A stretch of DNA of 64,000 nucleotides from Platerodrilus igneus. Taxonomy: Eukaryota > Arthropoda > Insecta > Coleoptera > Lycidae. Under the pieces are notes generated by a model. That model had not been told where the DNA came from. It ran no database searches and saw only the letters and a list, made by a program, of their open reading frames with translations. Location: the NCBI GenBank assembly GCA_036346225.1, contig JARFIW010000170.1:5456501-5520500 (forward strand), written 5' to 3'. A program made the position numbers and the translations under genes. Below, in pieces: positions 31,680 to 44,420 of this stretch (positions are counted from its first letter, which is position 1; each line of letters starts with the position of its first letter).

Positions 31680-33110
31680 TTTCCACATACTTTCTCGGAA
31701 GAAAAGTTTTCGTTTAGAAACCGTTTATAAAATGCGGTTTATAATATTTGCTGATCGCTAAGTTTAAGACTTACTGCAATTATGAAGTAATTTCCTCGAC
31801 CATAATTTTATCAAAATCTCTGCCTAAAAATTCAAATTAAATTTACTTCGGGAAAATTGCTCTACGTTCAACAGTCAATTTCATTAGGTGATGAAAGCAG
31901 GAGGTAAACACTGAGGTTATAGAACTACTAAAGCAGAGTTCATAAAATACTTATAGTCCATTCGCTTTAACTTTAGGATGATGTCACAACTGGATAAAGT
32001 GCTACATTGCCAATGTTAATTTAAATTTTAATACATTTAATGAAAGATATGCGAATATTCCCATTGGCAAGAGGAATTGGTGACAACACCGTACAGAACT
32101 GTCAATCTTTATTGTGTTGAATGGCAGTATCCTTCAAGCGCAATTCTAGATACTCATTTGCATACTGTTGACAACACTTCATTACTACGTTTGACGTCAT
32201 GATAATATTAAAAGAAATAAACTTTATATAGTGATTGCGTATTTAGAAAAGTTGGCTGGTATTTCAACGTTTTTAACCTCCTCCATTACTTAAAACAGTT
32301 GCAGTTAATACTGTAAGAGTTCAACTTCTCTCACCTATAAAAAGAATATTCCACTTACCAACATTCACTGAATGAAACTGTAATTCACTCGTTAACAGCA
32401 TACAGTACTCTAACGACCATTCTGTTAAATCTGTTACACTTTTTCAAGGAAAAGCTGGAAACATTTTCAAGATATGAAAGGTTTTTCGTTACCGATAAAC
32501 TAGATCCCAATTTTCACACAAATCACAATATACCATCTGGGTTTTGGAATAGATGATGCCATTAAAATAAATCTTACAAGCAGCAGCTCTTGGAATAAAA
32601 CGCATAGTTTTGTAATCAAACAGAATTTTATTATATAATTTTTCTCTGTAGGTAAATTAAAATTTAATCTTATGCTCACATTGACAAAACGTTTAAGTCT
32701 TATTAGAGAAGTCGTTAGCTGATGATAATATTTAGAATTATTATTCAGCTAGTAAGCCACGAAAACGTCAAAGTTACTGTTGCAGAGAAATAGCTAAATT
32801 TCATGTTTTATTTCCAAGATAATCCTCCCATTGTGACGTTCCTTTGAAATATTCTAATCATATTTCATTTTGATAGTTTCTGTATTAGCAAATCCCACCA
32901 ATAAGTAAAAAATTTCCTTTAAGAAGTATAATTTTTAGGTTACTACACTCTTGGTCCAAGGCACATTTATTTTGGTATTATATATTGCTCGTACCCAAAA
33001 GTTGTCAAATTCATTATGGCGGTATTTAAAGACTAGAAATAATAGTATCATAGTACTTTCGTTCTAAATTATTACAGTTACTAGATTCATTTGTTCTGAT
33101 TAAATATGTA
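31680..33110 (+). repeat. unknown dispersed repeat, copy 2
   Basis: Carries ATTTCCTCGACCATAATTTT (31790-31809), the AAATTAAATTTACTTCGGG-type segment, TTCAACAGTCAATTTCATTA, an ACTTACCAACATTCACTGAA segment (~32352-32371), TCTGTTAAATCTGTTACAC (~32421-32440) and ATTACGCTGGCGCGACGATG (33110-33129). Same order as copies at 13.7, 43.8, 49 and 54.8 kb. Confidence 0.6.
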
Positions 33111-33129
33111 TTACGCTGGCGCGACGATG

Positions 33130-33719
33130 ATATCATAATCTGAGCGCAAAGATGGGTCACATGCAACTTGTGCTGACTCAAGCAAACAAAATGTTCCGGT
33201 TTATAAATTTAATCAACCTTTCCGTAAGTTAGAGTACTTGGTACTTACCATCCAAACAATCAACATGCAACTGGGTTAACTTCCTTTGAGAAAAGGTTAT
33301 AGAACAGATAAAGTACTCAACTATATTCGGATGATACCCTACCAAGTTGATTATTTTTAATTTTAGGGGCACATTGGTTCTCAAGTCTGCAACTTTAAAT
33401 CGGAAATAACGTTTGGAGGGTTTCGAAGTAAAAGTAGATAGAGAAATTTAACGGTGCCCACATAAATTACAGGCAAAAATCACTCATCAGGTATTTATGG
33501 AAACCATCTGAAACTGTACCCGAGAAAATTCCTAAGTAGCGGAACATTTTGAATCTTTTATATGAACTGTTAGAAATGTACCCTCAGTACGTCCGTGTGA
33601 TTAAGTTAACATTTTAGTTAAGTAAATTTCTGATATATTTGATTATTAATATGTGCCAAAAACGTTTATTATGTACTGTAATGAACACGCGTGTGTAATA
33701 TTGTTAAAAACACAATCGT
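33130..33719. other. AT-rich DNA, nothing recognised
   Basis: No coding content. Confidence 0.4.
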
Positions 33720-34034
33720 GTATAATAGTGTAAAGACATACGACAAGCGAGTCTTCTCACGCTAATCTCAGGATTATTTGCAATTTCCAACAAAATGTTT
33801 TCGTCGTAATTCTGTAACATCTGGGCGATATCACTTTCACTATTCTTGGGAAATACTGAGACCGTTTCTCTCAACCTTTGGCGTGGTCTGTAAATGTTGC
33901 GCGGCTGGGATGCCTTTTATTTGAATATTTTTCAGCACATCTCCGTTCCTCTGAACGAAAATTACATTGTACTTCGTCATTGACTAAATGCATATCGGCG
34001 TATTCTTCACTAGTAAAATGAACCATTTTTATAA
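33720..34034 (-). pseudogene. DUF4817-type mariner transposase, N-terminal fragment
   Basis: Minus strand: MVHFTSEEYADMHLV, then AEKYSNKRHPSRATF, the typical EYxDMH...RRxPxxxxF helix-turn-helix of insect DUF4817 transposases. The next part, after a shift at ~33875, reads LRETVSVFPKN and NNPEISVRRLA as in the family. The catalytic core is missing, so it is a truncated copy. Confidence 0.6.
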
Positions 34035-34310
34035 AAATTACACTAATTCCACCTTCCAACACAATACTAGTCACAATATTTGTATGGATCAAAATATTTT
34101 GCACTTATAAGTATTTGATTGCCGACTAGTCAAAGTCAACTTGGTATTTCTCGTAATTAAATAAAATTTTATGCAGTAAACACTTGGTCTGAACGAACCT
34201 GCACCTTGAAGAAGTTCTATAAAACTAGAACGAGTACAATGATTTGCGTATTTCTGTGAGCTAAACAGTCGAGCTATAGATTTAACTAAATTAGTGAGGT
34301 CTTTAGTGAG
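34035..34310. other. AT-rich DNA, nothing recognised
   Basis: Only short frames without content. Confidence 0.3.
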
Positions 34311-35859
34311 GAACAAGACTAAGACAGGACCTCAAAAGAGGGCAGCAGATATGGTGTCAGTATGGCATTCTACGACCCACTAGTGCAATGTAGAAGACAA
34401 CGGGAAACCACCACATTACCCCACAAGCACACAGCGTAATAAAATCGTTTTAAAAGATGATTGCATTCTCTGGGGTAAAACAGTTCCTCATTCGGATCTC
34501 CGGGAGGGTACTATTTCGGAGAATGTATTCAGAGATTATTGGAGCGGAGACTTAGGGGTAATTCATACAGGATCAGAAGAAGGAAATTCAGGTGTGAGGA
34601 AAGCTATGCGGAAAAAGATATGACATGCGGAAAACTACTTACAAGAAAACGAAAGAATACTCATGGTTAGATTAGAATTTAAACCGATAAATACAGTAAT
34701 AATACAAGTATACATGCCCAGCTCTAGATACAGTAAAGAAGAAGTAGAAGTGGTCTACAAAGGTACAGAATATATACTAAGATTCGTAAAAGAACATGAA
34801 ACTTTAAAATTTACGAGAAATTTTAATACAGTGTGAGGTGAGGGTCGGGACGGAGTGGTAGTAAGGTTTATTTGATATAGGCACGAGAAATGACAGGGGA
34901 CGTAAGCTGGTAGAATTGTGCGACAAAAATAATTTAACCACCATAAACACATTATTTCAACATCATATTAGAGGGCGATACACGTGAAAAATGCCAGGAG
35001 ACATAGGGAGATATCATGATTATATTTTTGTTCGCCAACGGTAGAAGCTACTGTAGAAGCTACCCAGAAGCAGATATAGACACTGACGACAACTAAATTT
35101 AAAAATTTGAAAAAAAAGGAACGGAAAAAGGCACTCTGACTTTAAGAAACTAAAAGATAAATACATCCACAAAAGATGGTAGAAAAAGTCAAACATACTG
35201 TTGAAAGACACCGAGAAAATTTCTGATATTAAGGAAGTAGAAACAGAATGATATAACATTAAATCCGGCTTAGACATTACGGTCAAAGATATTCTGGTAT
35301 ATAAATAAAAAGAAAGTAAGAAACCATGGCCACCAAAGGATATTCTAAATCTAATACATGAAAAACGAAAATACAGTAACCGAACAGACGAATAAGAAAA
35401 ACAGAGACACAAACAAAACATGGGGAATTATTCGCAAATGCAGGAAGTGAAAGAACACTGGATTGATGAAAAGTGCAAGGATGTACAAAAATAAGATGGA
35501 AATAGGAAAGACTGATAAAGCATACAAACTAATTAGAATGAATTTTAGAGATATAAAACCGTATAGCAAAAATATAATGAACTTGAGGGGGATATCACTA
35601 TAGAAAATGTAGAGAAAGTGGTTAAAAGACAAAAATATATAAGGAAGTTACATGCAGGACAGGAACTAGAAGCACTACAACAGGAATCAAGCATTGAAAA
35701 GGATGACTTGGGATATCCTATACTTAGAGATGAGTTTGAATTAGCATTAAAGAGTCTGAAAAATCTTAAGGTATCGGGTATAGATAAGATACAAGCAAAA
35801 ACTGTAAAAATCGTTGGACAAGCAGTAACAGAACGTCTCTTCAAACTTATAAACTACAT
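34311..35859 (+). pseudogene. LINE endonuclease and start of reverse transcriptase
   Basis: Leader with AAATATGGTGTCAGTATGG-like text (34350-34368 region). Endonuclease segments: RILMVRLEFKPINTVIIQVY (34657-34716), GEGRDGVVV (34840-34860), then GTRNDRGRKLVELCDKNN in an adjacent frame (34880-34935) and INTLFQHHIRGRYT. RT N-terminal fingers: LRDEFELALKSLKNLKVSGI and DKIQAKTVKIVG (35724-35820). Many stops and shifts, so inactive. Confidence 0.6.
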
Positions 35860-37715
35860 TGAAGCACGTTTATTTCCTAATTCCCTTTCAACTAAATATT
35901 GTAATGTATAGATCGTTTTTGTTTTCTTAAAATTCATTTCAATATTATAGTGCGTCCTATAAAATTATCTAACAGTTAAAGTTTCATTTTCATGCCCTTT
36001 GTAAATAAAAATTAATATTTTCTAAAACCAGAAATATAAAGATTGTGTTCAAGCAATGTCACAAAGGAAGTTATGCATCTTTCGACCCAAGGCTACGCCT
36101 CGTGTTGTTTTGCTTTGCTAGACAGCGCCAGCTGCCACGTTAAAACCGAGCAGTTGTAGTTTAACCACCAACGGACGTGTCTTTCCTTAGTTATTTGGCG
36201 GCAGATCTTCGTATAGGCGTACTTCTAGCACATAAGTTTATTTAAACAAAGAGTATTACTAACCAATGGTTAGTATAATCTTTATCCGAAAGCCATAATT
36301 ATTTTTTGTTATCCTTCAGCGTAACCTAATTTACCTAATAAAATTACGAAGTATTACGCAATAATATGAAACAGTTATAAATTAAGTAAGAAGATGCAAT
36401 TTACGCACAACAAATTACTCTTGGAAATGATTGAGTTATAAATTGAAAAATAAATGGATCATTGCTTATAGCCAAGATGTTATCAATTATTGATGCAGTT
36501 TATTAAATTCAGTTGACGCTCGCAAGGACGAATTTTCAACGTGTTTCGTTGAATTCCAGCATGACGTTAGGAGGCTCCTTATGGGTTATTATCTGTTGAT
36601 GGCTCTCTGTCTTTTCAAGGTTTGTTGCACATCATAAGAAGCAAATGAGGGGTGAGTCGTAAAAGAAATTTCTTCCGATTCCAAGCTAAGCGATTTCAGT
36701 TTAGGAATTTTACTTAATTCATGAACTTGTTTTAATTATGTTTAATAACACAACAATTTCATTTCAAGATTAATTAGCTCTTATGTGACAAATACTATTG
36801 TAGAAAAATAGTTGATTGAAATATTATTAAGTGATCGATGCACACTTTGAATTTACGATAAACTAAATGAATATATGATTGTTCTTGTATATCAAAGGTA
36901 ACAGATCTGATCCCTCCGATAAACTTTCCATATTTTTCAGAAATGTTAAATACAAATTTAAAATTTAAATAATGACAAATTTGAACAATAAATTTTCTTT
37001 GAACTTGTAAATAAGTAATTTTTATTAAGAATAGATGTACTTAATTGGGTTATCTTTATTATTTTTGTTGCTTTAATTGGTACCAAGAAGTTTAGACCAC
37101 GTAGTAACGGCCATGAAAGTTGACACAAAGTAGAAAAACAGGTCTAAGATGCCAACACGATCATTTTGAGGAATCATTTAGATTATTATCCATATTCACA
37201 GTTATAAGGGGTATCATAGAGTCAAAACCAATTTAATTAAAGGTAGTAGTAGAGTTATTCAATTATGATGAGAAGATTTGAGACGCTAACAGCAACCCTT
37301 TTTTTAATACATATTGGTAACTACTTTCATGTACGAGGTTATGCGTATGAAACAAAACCCTTTCATTAAAAAACGTTAAAACGGTAAGAGGTTTCTACTT
37401 TTCCCATTTAGTGTTTTCCTGTTATAGATCAAATTTAACAAAATAGTGGCGCCGTATTAATATCCGTAAAATATGAACCCCCCTTATAGTCTTTAAATAA
37501 CCGCGGGAGTTCGAGTTCAAAGTTAGTCCGGAAAATTCCAAAGGTCACAACTCACGGATAAACCTACAACTTGACCGAGACCTTTGTGAATGTAAGGGTT
37601 GTTGGTAGTAGCTGCATCATCCACCCGAGATTAGTGTTTCGACTTGTAAATTTCTTTCCTTTTAGTTTCCACCGAGAATTTAATAACAGTCGAACACGCC
37701 TAAAAACACCTAACA
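35860..37715 (+). mobile_element. TG...CA insertion in LINE (solo-LTR-like, 1856 bp)
   Basis: Starts TGAAGCACGTTTATTTCC and ends AACACCTAACA. Flanks ACAT (35856-35859) and ATAT (37716-37719) form a 4-bp target duplication with one mismatch. Removing it restores the LINE reading. Contains TCTTTAAATAACCGCGGGAG (37491-37510), a promoter/leader-like GC-richer stretch near the right end as in LTR R regions. No coding content. Confidence 0.5.
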
Positions 37716-37719
37716 ATAT

Positions 37720-39021
37720 TTATGAGGCAGATACCCAAAGATTTCAAATTTTACATCATAGCCACTACCCCAAAAACAAGAGGCGCGAATAGATGTGAAA
37801 ATTTTCAAACAATAAGTATGACTACTCCTGTCAAAACATTAACTAGAATTGTAAAAAGAAACGGGGAGTTTAGGCGAAAGAGGGAAATCACAAGGCTATT
37901 TTAACTTTGAGGTTGATAATAGAGAAAATAATAAGAAAAGGAGAAAATGTGTATATAGGGTTTGCAGATCTGAAAAAAGCATTCGACAATGTAAAATGGG
38001 AAAAATGTTTAAAATACTCAACAAAAATGAAATAAGGTATAGGGATGGAGGGATTAGTACATAGCTTATACAAAAAGCAAACATTCTTAGAATTAAAGTA
38101 GGAACCTAAAGAAGTAAATACCAGGAAATGGGTGAGACCGGGCTAAGCCCAATCCCAGTTAATTTTTAATTTGTACATTGAAGAGGCAATGAATACTATA
38201 AAACGCAGAAAGACATTTTTATTATTATGCATGGACAAAGGTTTGATATGCTTAAATTTGCAGATGATATAGCGGTATTGGCATCTAGCAGGGAAGAGTT
38301 GAAAGCAGTTCTTAATGAAGTAGAAGCAGTACTAACAGAGAAATACCGTATGAAACTAACCAAAAATAAAACTAACATACTAGTATGTAAAGGAGGAGAA
38401 AATAAGACAAAACTAGAATACAAAAAGGAAACGAGAACTTACAAGAGGTTAAGGATTTCTGCTACCTAGGAGGCTAAATAACGCAATATCGAAAAAGTGC
38501 AAAAGATATAAGACAAAGATTAGCACAAAGTCGTGCTGTATTTAACTAGAAAAAGCAGCTACTGTGTTCAAAGACAATAAACATAGAAATAAGGAAAATA
38601 TTGTTAAAGAATATGTATGGAACACTGCACTGTACGGCCATGAAACTTGGACAGTAGAAGAAGCGGACAGGAAAAAGAGGAGCCTTTGAAATATGGTGCA
38701 ACAGGCGTATAATAAAGCATGGGCAACCAAAAATTAAGAACAAAGAAGTTCTAGAATTGGTAGTGGAAGAACGAAATAGAATAATAGGTCGCATACTAAG
38801 ACATCAGGGAATTAGTGCGGAATATATTAGAAGCAGAGATAGGAAAAAATAGAGGAAGAAGTAGATCTAGGGTAGACTATTTCACAGAGATAGTCAAAGA
38901 TATAGACCGTGGGAGTTTCATGGAACTGTGTAGGCTCGCTCAGAATAGAAATCACTGGAGGTACGCTTTCAACCATTTCCAAGACGGAAAACCAAATGAA
39001 GAAAAACACAATTGTACTTGA
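37720..39021 (+). pseudogene. LINE reverse transcriptase and C-terminal domain
   Basis: KDFKFYIIATTPKTRGANRC (37735-37793), VKTLTRIV, then GFADLKKAFDNVKWEK with the first catalytic Asp (~37958-38005), FNLYIEEAMNTIKRR (~38165-38210) and LKFADDIAVLAS with the FADD catalytic pair (38251-38286), then MKLTKNKTNILV (38350-38385). C-terminal: GAFEIWCNRR, KNKEVLELVVEERN, GRILRHQGIS and EIVKDIDRGSFMELCRLAQN (38890-38949). Frameshifts throughout. Confidence 0.65.
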
Positions 39022-39189
39022 ACGTGATGATTACGTTGGTTTTGCAATATTCTCAACTATGTTGATTGCGCGAAAGGATTTATTGGAAAACTACTAATTC
39101 GGCAAATACCTGTGTTGGGAGATCTTGGTAGTCGCAGGTTGCTTAACTCCCTTCACACATCATTGAATATCGGTGAAATAGAGTATATA

Positions 39190-39340
39190 TTTAGAAAACA
39201 ATAGAAAGAGCAGCTGCTATGTTCGAATACAACAAACATAGAAGCAAGGACAGAATTGTTGAAAGTATATGTGTGGAGCGCAGTACTGTGTGGATATGAA
39301 ATAGGGACGGACAATAGGAGAAACAGGCAGGAATATGGTT
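39190..39340 (+). pseudogene. LINE C-terminal fragment
   Basis: EQLLCSNTTNIEARTELLKV and YVWSAVLCGYEIGT match the region QLLCSKTINIEIRKILLK of the neighbouring LINE (38560-38615), so it is a second copy. Confidence 0.5.
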
Positions 39341-40640
39341 CACAAAGGTAATAAAAGTTAAAGAAATGTAAAAGTAGAATACCGCAGGGAAGGAAAGTTT
39401 GTGAGGTATACAGCACGATACTTAAAAACAGGATAGATTTAGATATTAAAATAAAGACTATTAAGAATATTAGAGCGTATAACTTTACGGTTGTAAGCAT
39501 GGGCATTAGGCAAAAAAAGCAGTTCAAAATTACAAGCATTCGTGCTGTAGTGCTACAAAGGATTGTAAAAGTGACTGGACAGGTAAAGTTAGTAACGATA
39601 GGATTGTAGAAATGATTCAAAAAAATTGCAGTATTTCAATTGTAATTAAGAGAAAATGTGATAGGTAATATTTTGCGGCATGACTGAATACTTAGGGCAG
39701 TAATAGAGTACACAGCAGAAGGTAAAATATGTAAGCTGTAAGAGAAAACAAAGACTCAAATATATAGGCCTATTAAGAAAGACGTAGGCGAAGATAGTTA
39801 TAAGGCGCCGAAAGGGTTAGCATTTATAGATTGCGCGGATTCTACTTTCTTGAGGATAATTCATCTGCTAAGGATACCCTGTTCAACAAATACTAAACGA
39901 AGATAACCCTCACGTTGCAAAATACAGAGGCTATTAAACGCTATTAAAAATCTGCATGAAAAACGGTATTTTTTGATAAATTCGATCAAAGGTGTTATTG
40001 CGAGAATAAAAAGATTATTGTGCAAAAAGGATAACAATAAAATAGTTGTATTTGCCGTTGACAATTTGTACAATCGAACAGTGAGAACAGAACAAAAAAA
40101 AGACAACTACAAACAAGAGAAATAAGCACAAAGAAATACTTGCCTAACACAATGGGAGAGAGGAAAGTTGCGGACAAGAAATGATAAGTTTCCGAAAAAG
40201 AAAGAGAAAAGTCAGATAAAACGCAACCAGAAGGCGGGACGGTTGAAACGACAGAGTTTGAAGGAGATTTCAACCGAAAGGACATCGAAAACAAGTCAGT
40301 ACCAAAAATGTTTATGTTATGGATATTTTCCATTCCGGGCATTGGAGGGACAAATTACAAAATTATACAGAATCTGGATCTAGAACTTTACGTGGAGGAT
40401 GTGGGTAATGCAAAAATAAATAAGGGGCTCTTCCGTATCGATTTGCATTACTCAGCCGAAGAAATATGAAAAGAATATGTGAATGTAAATACCACAATCG
40501 AGAACATAGAAAAATTATACATAGAATCTCAAGAGGTCGCCAGGTACGGGATTCGCTGTGTTGAGCAAAACACTCTCTTACAAAATCAACGAGAACATAT
40601 TTTTTCATGTATCCAGGATTGACTAACAAACGTACAGCTG
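39341..40640. other. decayed DNA, nothing recognised
   Basis: Charged short frames (40168-40383 and around) lack recognisable domains; possibly old LINE ORF1 but I cannot support it. Confidence 0.3.
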
Positions 40641-40644
40641 TGAA

Positions 40645-40795
40645 ACGTGAACAGTAAGAGAAGTAGACAGGAAAAAAGTTGAAGCCTTTGAAATGTGGTG
40701 CTACAAACGAATGATGAAGATATCATGGACAGATAAAGTTAAGAACAAAGAGGTTCTAGAAATGGTAGGGAAAAAAAGATACCTGTGGAAAAAAG
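40645..40795 (+). pseudogene. LINE C-terminal fragment
   Basis: EVDRKKVEAFEMWCYKRMMK then ISWTDKVKNKEVLEMVG (40660-40770), the same LINE family. It stops abruptly where the mariner-like sequence TACAGGGTGTAACAAAA begins (40800). The fragment at 42814 may be its continuation. Confidence 0.6.
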
Positions 40796-40799
40796 GATA

Positions 40800-42110
40800 T
40801 ACAGGGTGTAACAAAATAAGGGTAAAACATTTCAGGGGGTGACTCCTCATCGTAAAAGGGATATGATTTTTCATATAAAGAAACTTCTTTGGAGCCTCTT
40901 AAAGGGGGTACATAAAATTTGTTTTTCATTATTTTTTTAAACACTAAAAAAGTTACAAAATTGAAATTAAGGTGACATTTTTTACTATCAAAAATACACT
41001 TACTCAGTAATTTATTTGGTTTACCCCATGGTTGTAACGGGTGGAAAACGCGACCCCTAAAATTTATTTCCAATGTAACTTTTTGTCTTATTATTTGTTT
41101 TCCATTTAAAAATTTATTTCCAATAGCTTATTTCATTCTAAACAAAAAATGTCTCTTGAATTTTTTGCCCAAAATTAACCAGTTCGCAGAAAAAAATTAT
41201 TTTACAAACAACTACAGAGATACATCGTCATAAATGCGAACTGTATTATTATTGTTATTTTGTAGTTACTACCTGCATCAAAGTATGATTAAAGATGAAT
41301 AAATAAAACTAATTTATTAATAACAAAACATACAACATGTAGAAATCATAGTAAATGTTCAATATGTCCACCTTCAGTCATTACACATGCGTCTAGAAGT
41401 CGGCGCATTGAGCCACGTATTCGCTCAAATACTCCTGGAGTCTCTCTAATTACCCTGCACGCATCGATGATGCGGTTTCTTAAGTCCTCTACATCGCGAA
41501 CAGGAGTAGGATAAACCAAACTCTGTAAATGGCTCCAAGTAGAGAAATCGAGAGGATTCAACTCCGGAGATCCAGCGGGCCAATTCTGTGGTCCTCCTCG
41601 ACCTATCCAATGATTTGGATATGTTTGAGTTAAATGCTGACGTGCTACTTGACTAAAATAGGTGAGAGCCCCATCATGCATAAAAAGTATAACCCTTCTT
41701 ATACCACAAGGAATTTCCTCCAGCAGTACTGGATGTACTTCTCTTTAAAAATTGAGTGTATGCCTCACCATTTAATCGATCCACACGTTAAGACAAAAAT
41801 GTTCTTGATGGTTAGTTTGGACAATAGCGTGAGGGTTTTCATCAGCCCATATGTGGTTATTATGAAAACTAATAATCTTGTCCCGAGAGAAAGTACATTC
41901 GTCTGTGAATTCGATCGTCTTCAGAAAGTCAAGATTTCTTCTAATCATTTTCAGCATCCAATTGGAAAATTTAAGACGGTTTGGAAAATCTCGCGGTAAC
42001 AGTGCTTGTACTCGTTGTAGATGGTAAGGGTATAGGAGTTGTTCCTATAAAATTTGAAATACCGTCATATGATCAACATTTAACTCGAAAGCGATCTTTC
42101 TAGTACTGCT
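40800..42110 (-). mobile_element. DUF4817-type mariner-like element, 5' truncated
   Basis: One inverted-repeat-like end, TACAGGGTGTAACAAAATAA, at 40804-40823, followed by the ~500-bp untranslated region such elements carry, and a minus-strand transposase remnant. No matching end was found at the right. Confidence 0.55.
41346..42060 (-). pseudogene. mariner-like transposase, C-terminal half
   Basis: Minus strand. IEFTDECTFSRDKI holds the first catalytic Asp (41870-41912), with ENPHAIVQTNHQ downstream. After shifts near 41740, MHDGALTYFSQVARQHL carries the second catalytic Asp region, then NHWIGRGGPQNWPAGSPELN and PLDFSTWSHLQSLVY with the third Asp. The end GGHIEHLL at 41346 is typical of this family. 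The helix-turn-helix part is absent. Confidence 0.65.
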
Positions 42111-42783
42111 AGTGAGTTGTTTGAGTCCATTTAAAGGTCAAAATAAGATTTATTATTAGGCAGTCGAGCATTCAGGGAGCTAGTCGTGGTAAACAAATAA
42201 AATATAAGTACAAATTGTGAGGTTTAATAAAGATTCATATCAAATAAAAATTGCACAGCAATAAAAATGGCGCCCAACGAAAAGCTTATATTATAATTAA
42301 CCCGCCTGGTGTTTATTTGTTTGTTACAGAATGTTGGTTTTCTGAACAAATGTGTTCTTCGTAGTTACGTATTTAGTGACGTATTAAGATTGCGTTTGCA
42401 TATAGATGCGTTGATATTTTCGACGTAATTATTAAATATTTGGAATGCCAATTTATCTATGTTTCCCGATAATTTTATTTGCTGCAATTAGTTGCTTCTA
42501 AAATCTTATCTTTACTCGTAAATTATACTTAAACATATTACACGACGCACACATTACTATTCTAATTAAATGGTATCGGATTATTACTAAAGGAGCTTCT
42601 TTCTCATGCATTAGATCAAAAATCCTTTATATACAGTGTCCTCGCAATTGACTTTTTTTGTAGAATATTCGATTTACTCCTATAATTGATGAAATTATTT
42701 GATTTTCTTAAAGTTGAAATTATTTATCTCTATCCTACGACCCCTATGACTTAATCTACCCTTAAACTACCATCTTATCATAG

Positions 42784-42784
<1 letters not shown>
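42111..42784. other. AT-rich DNA, nothing recognised
   Basis: No coding content. Confidence 0.4.

Positions 42785-42814
<30 letters not shown>
42785..42814 (+). repeat. (TA)n microsatellite
   Basis: About 14 TA units, flanked by CTTATCAT and ATGATAAG, which are inverted copies of each other. Confidence 0.9.
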
Positions 42815-42816
<2 letters not shown>

Positions 42817-43043
42817 GATAAGACACATTCTAAGGTATGGGGAACAGTGCGGGATATATAGATGGAGTAAAGGGGAAAAAGAGAAGTAGAGGTAGACCTA
42901 GATTAGACTACTGCACACAGATAGTGAAAGATGTAGGCTGTGGGAATTTCAGAGAAATATGTAGGTTAGTTCAGAATAGGAAACAATGGAGGTATGCGTC
43001 TAAACAATTCCAGTACTAAAGACGTAATGATGATGATGATGTA
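42814..43043 (+). pseudogene. RTE LINE 3' end with (TGA)n tail
   Basis: IRHILRYGEQCG, then GRPRLDYCTQIVKDVGCGNF and REICRLVQNRKQWRYA (42890-43000). The stop is followed by a TAATGATGATGATGATG tail; short simple repeat tails are typical of RTE-type LINEs. Confidence 0.65.
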
Positions 43044-43699
43044 GTAAACACAAAAAGTTTAAATTGATTTTTTCCTGAAAACAGTGCATGCTAGCCATTT
43101 CGAACAAGAGCATATCATAGACGGGAAAAGCCATAAAGTTTTCAAATTTGACGTAAAACATATTAAAAATTTAAAGATATAAAAATTGTAATTAAAAATG
43201 TGTATTCGCCCCCTCCCAAAAGAGAAATCGTATTTACAGGGGTCGAATTATCAATAGGAGATCAATCATTTTGTCAAGTTTAAACAATTTATATAACGGC
43301 GTTTTTAAGACATTTTGTAAAAACTAACTTAAAGGCGCCATCTTGAAAGAGTTCTACCTACCTTAAGAAGTATTTTTGAATTTAAGTAATCTGGGTTAAA
43401 TCGACATAAAATCGCGTCTAGTAGATGTGGATTCCGTTTGGTAGAAGAGTTTCTGGACATTTTGCATATTAACTCAAAAACATCAAGACTTCTTTTGTGT
43501 GTACTCAATTCCGCGTTCCCATTTCCAACCATTGTGGGTGAAAAAGCAAACGATATAATTCTAAGAAAGAAAACTACATACTACAACATTGCTAGCTTAG
43601 AAAATTATATATTAGCTGAAATTCTACGTAATAAAGGCATATGATAATGCTATTTCAACTAATCATCATGTCGGTGCAGTGCATTAGTAATAAACATTT
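43044..43699. other. AT-rich DNA, nothing recognised
   Basis: No coding content. Confidence 0.4.
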
Positions 43700-44420
43700 C
43701 TACAAAGTAGCTTGATCGTTCTAGAAGTTGCATTGAGCTTAAAGAGCGATTACAGCTATTATAACAAAACCACAGATCAAATTTTGTATTTTACTTCCAA
43801 TCCAGTAAACAAAGATAAGTTGAACAGACCATAATAAAAAACTTTTGTTATGGTACAAAACCCTTCATATTCGATGCCTTTCAACGAAAATAAGCGCTCT
43901 ACGCTTTTAGCGTTCCAATTCTGAAGGCGTTGATGAGCGTTTTGGGATATCCTGTGCAGCACCCTTTATACCGCGAAGTAAGTTTCGGCTAGTGGAAATG
44001 GCCATATGCAGTAATTTATGAGCACATTACCGTTTTTCGTGGGTTAGAGACAAACTATAGCAATGGCTATCTTCCGACAGACCATATTTTTATGCCTTCT
44101 TCACGAAAAGAAACATGTGTACTTTAGGAACCATCAATAAAAAGCCGTTTATAAGCTTGTCTGATCGCTTAGTTTACAATTTGTTCCAATTATAAAGCAA
44201 TTTCTTCGACCTTAATCTAATCAAAATGTCTGAATGAAAATTCGTATTAAATTTAGCTTCAGGGCGCTTACTTTATGTTCATTAGGCTATGAATGAAGGA
44301 TCAAGGAAGTACATATTATAGTTACAAGGATAATAAACTAACTTAAACATACACACAAAACGGTATGCATTTTGGTAGTTAGATTACATACTTCGAAGAA
44401 ATTTTTTCTACGTAAGCAAT
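43700..44420 (+). repeat. unknown dispersed repeat, copy 3
   Basis: Contains hairpin ACGCTTTTAGCGT (43901-43913) after AAAATAAGCGCTCT, TGATGAGCGTTTTGGGATAT (43932-43951), AAAGCAATTTCTTCGACCTT (44201-44220) and AAAATGTCTGAATGAAAATT (44223-44242). About 80% alike with copy 4 over ~600 bp by eye. Confidence 0.65.

Larger units (their letters stand above)
34311..39021 (+). mobile_element. RTE-type LINE, split by an LTR-like insertion
   Basis: Left part 34311-35859 (leader, endonuclease, start of reverse transcriptase) and right part 37720-39021 (rest of reverse transcriptase, C-terminal domain). The two parts join in mid-domain once the 35860-37715 insertion is removed. Endonuclease and C-terminal motifs are of the RTE/BovB kind common in insects. 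Confidence 0.65.

Noticed and set aside
40756..41073. 105-codon minus-strand frame
   Set aside because: It covers the untranslated end of the mariner-like element and contains its terminal repeat.
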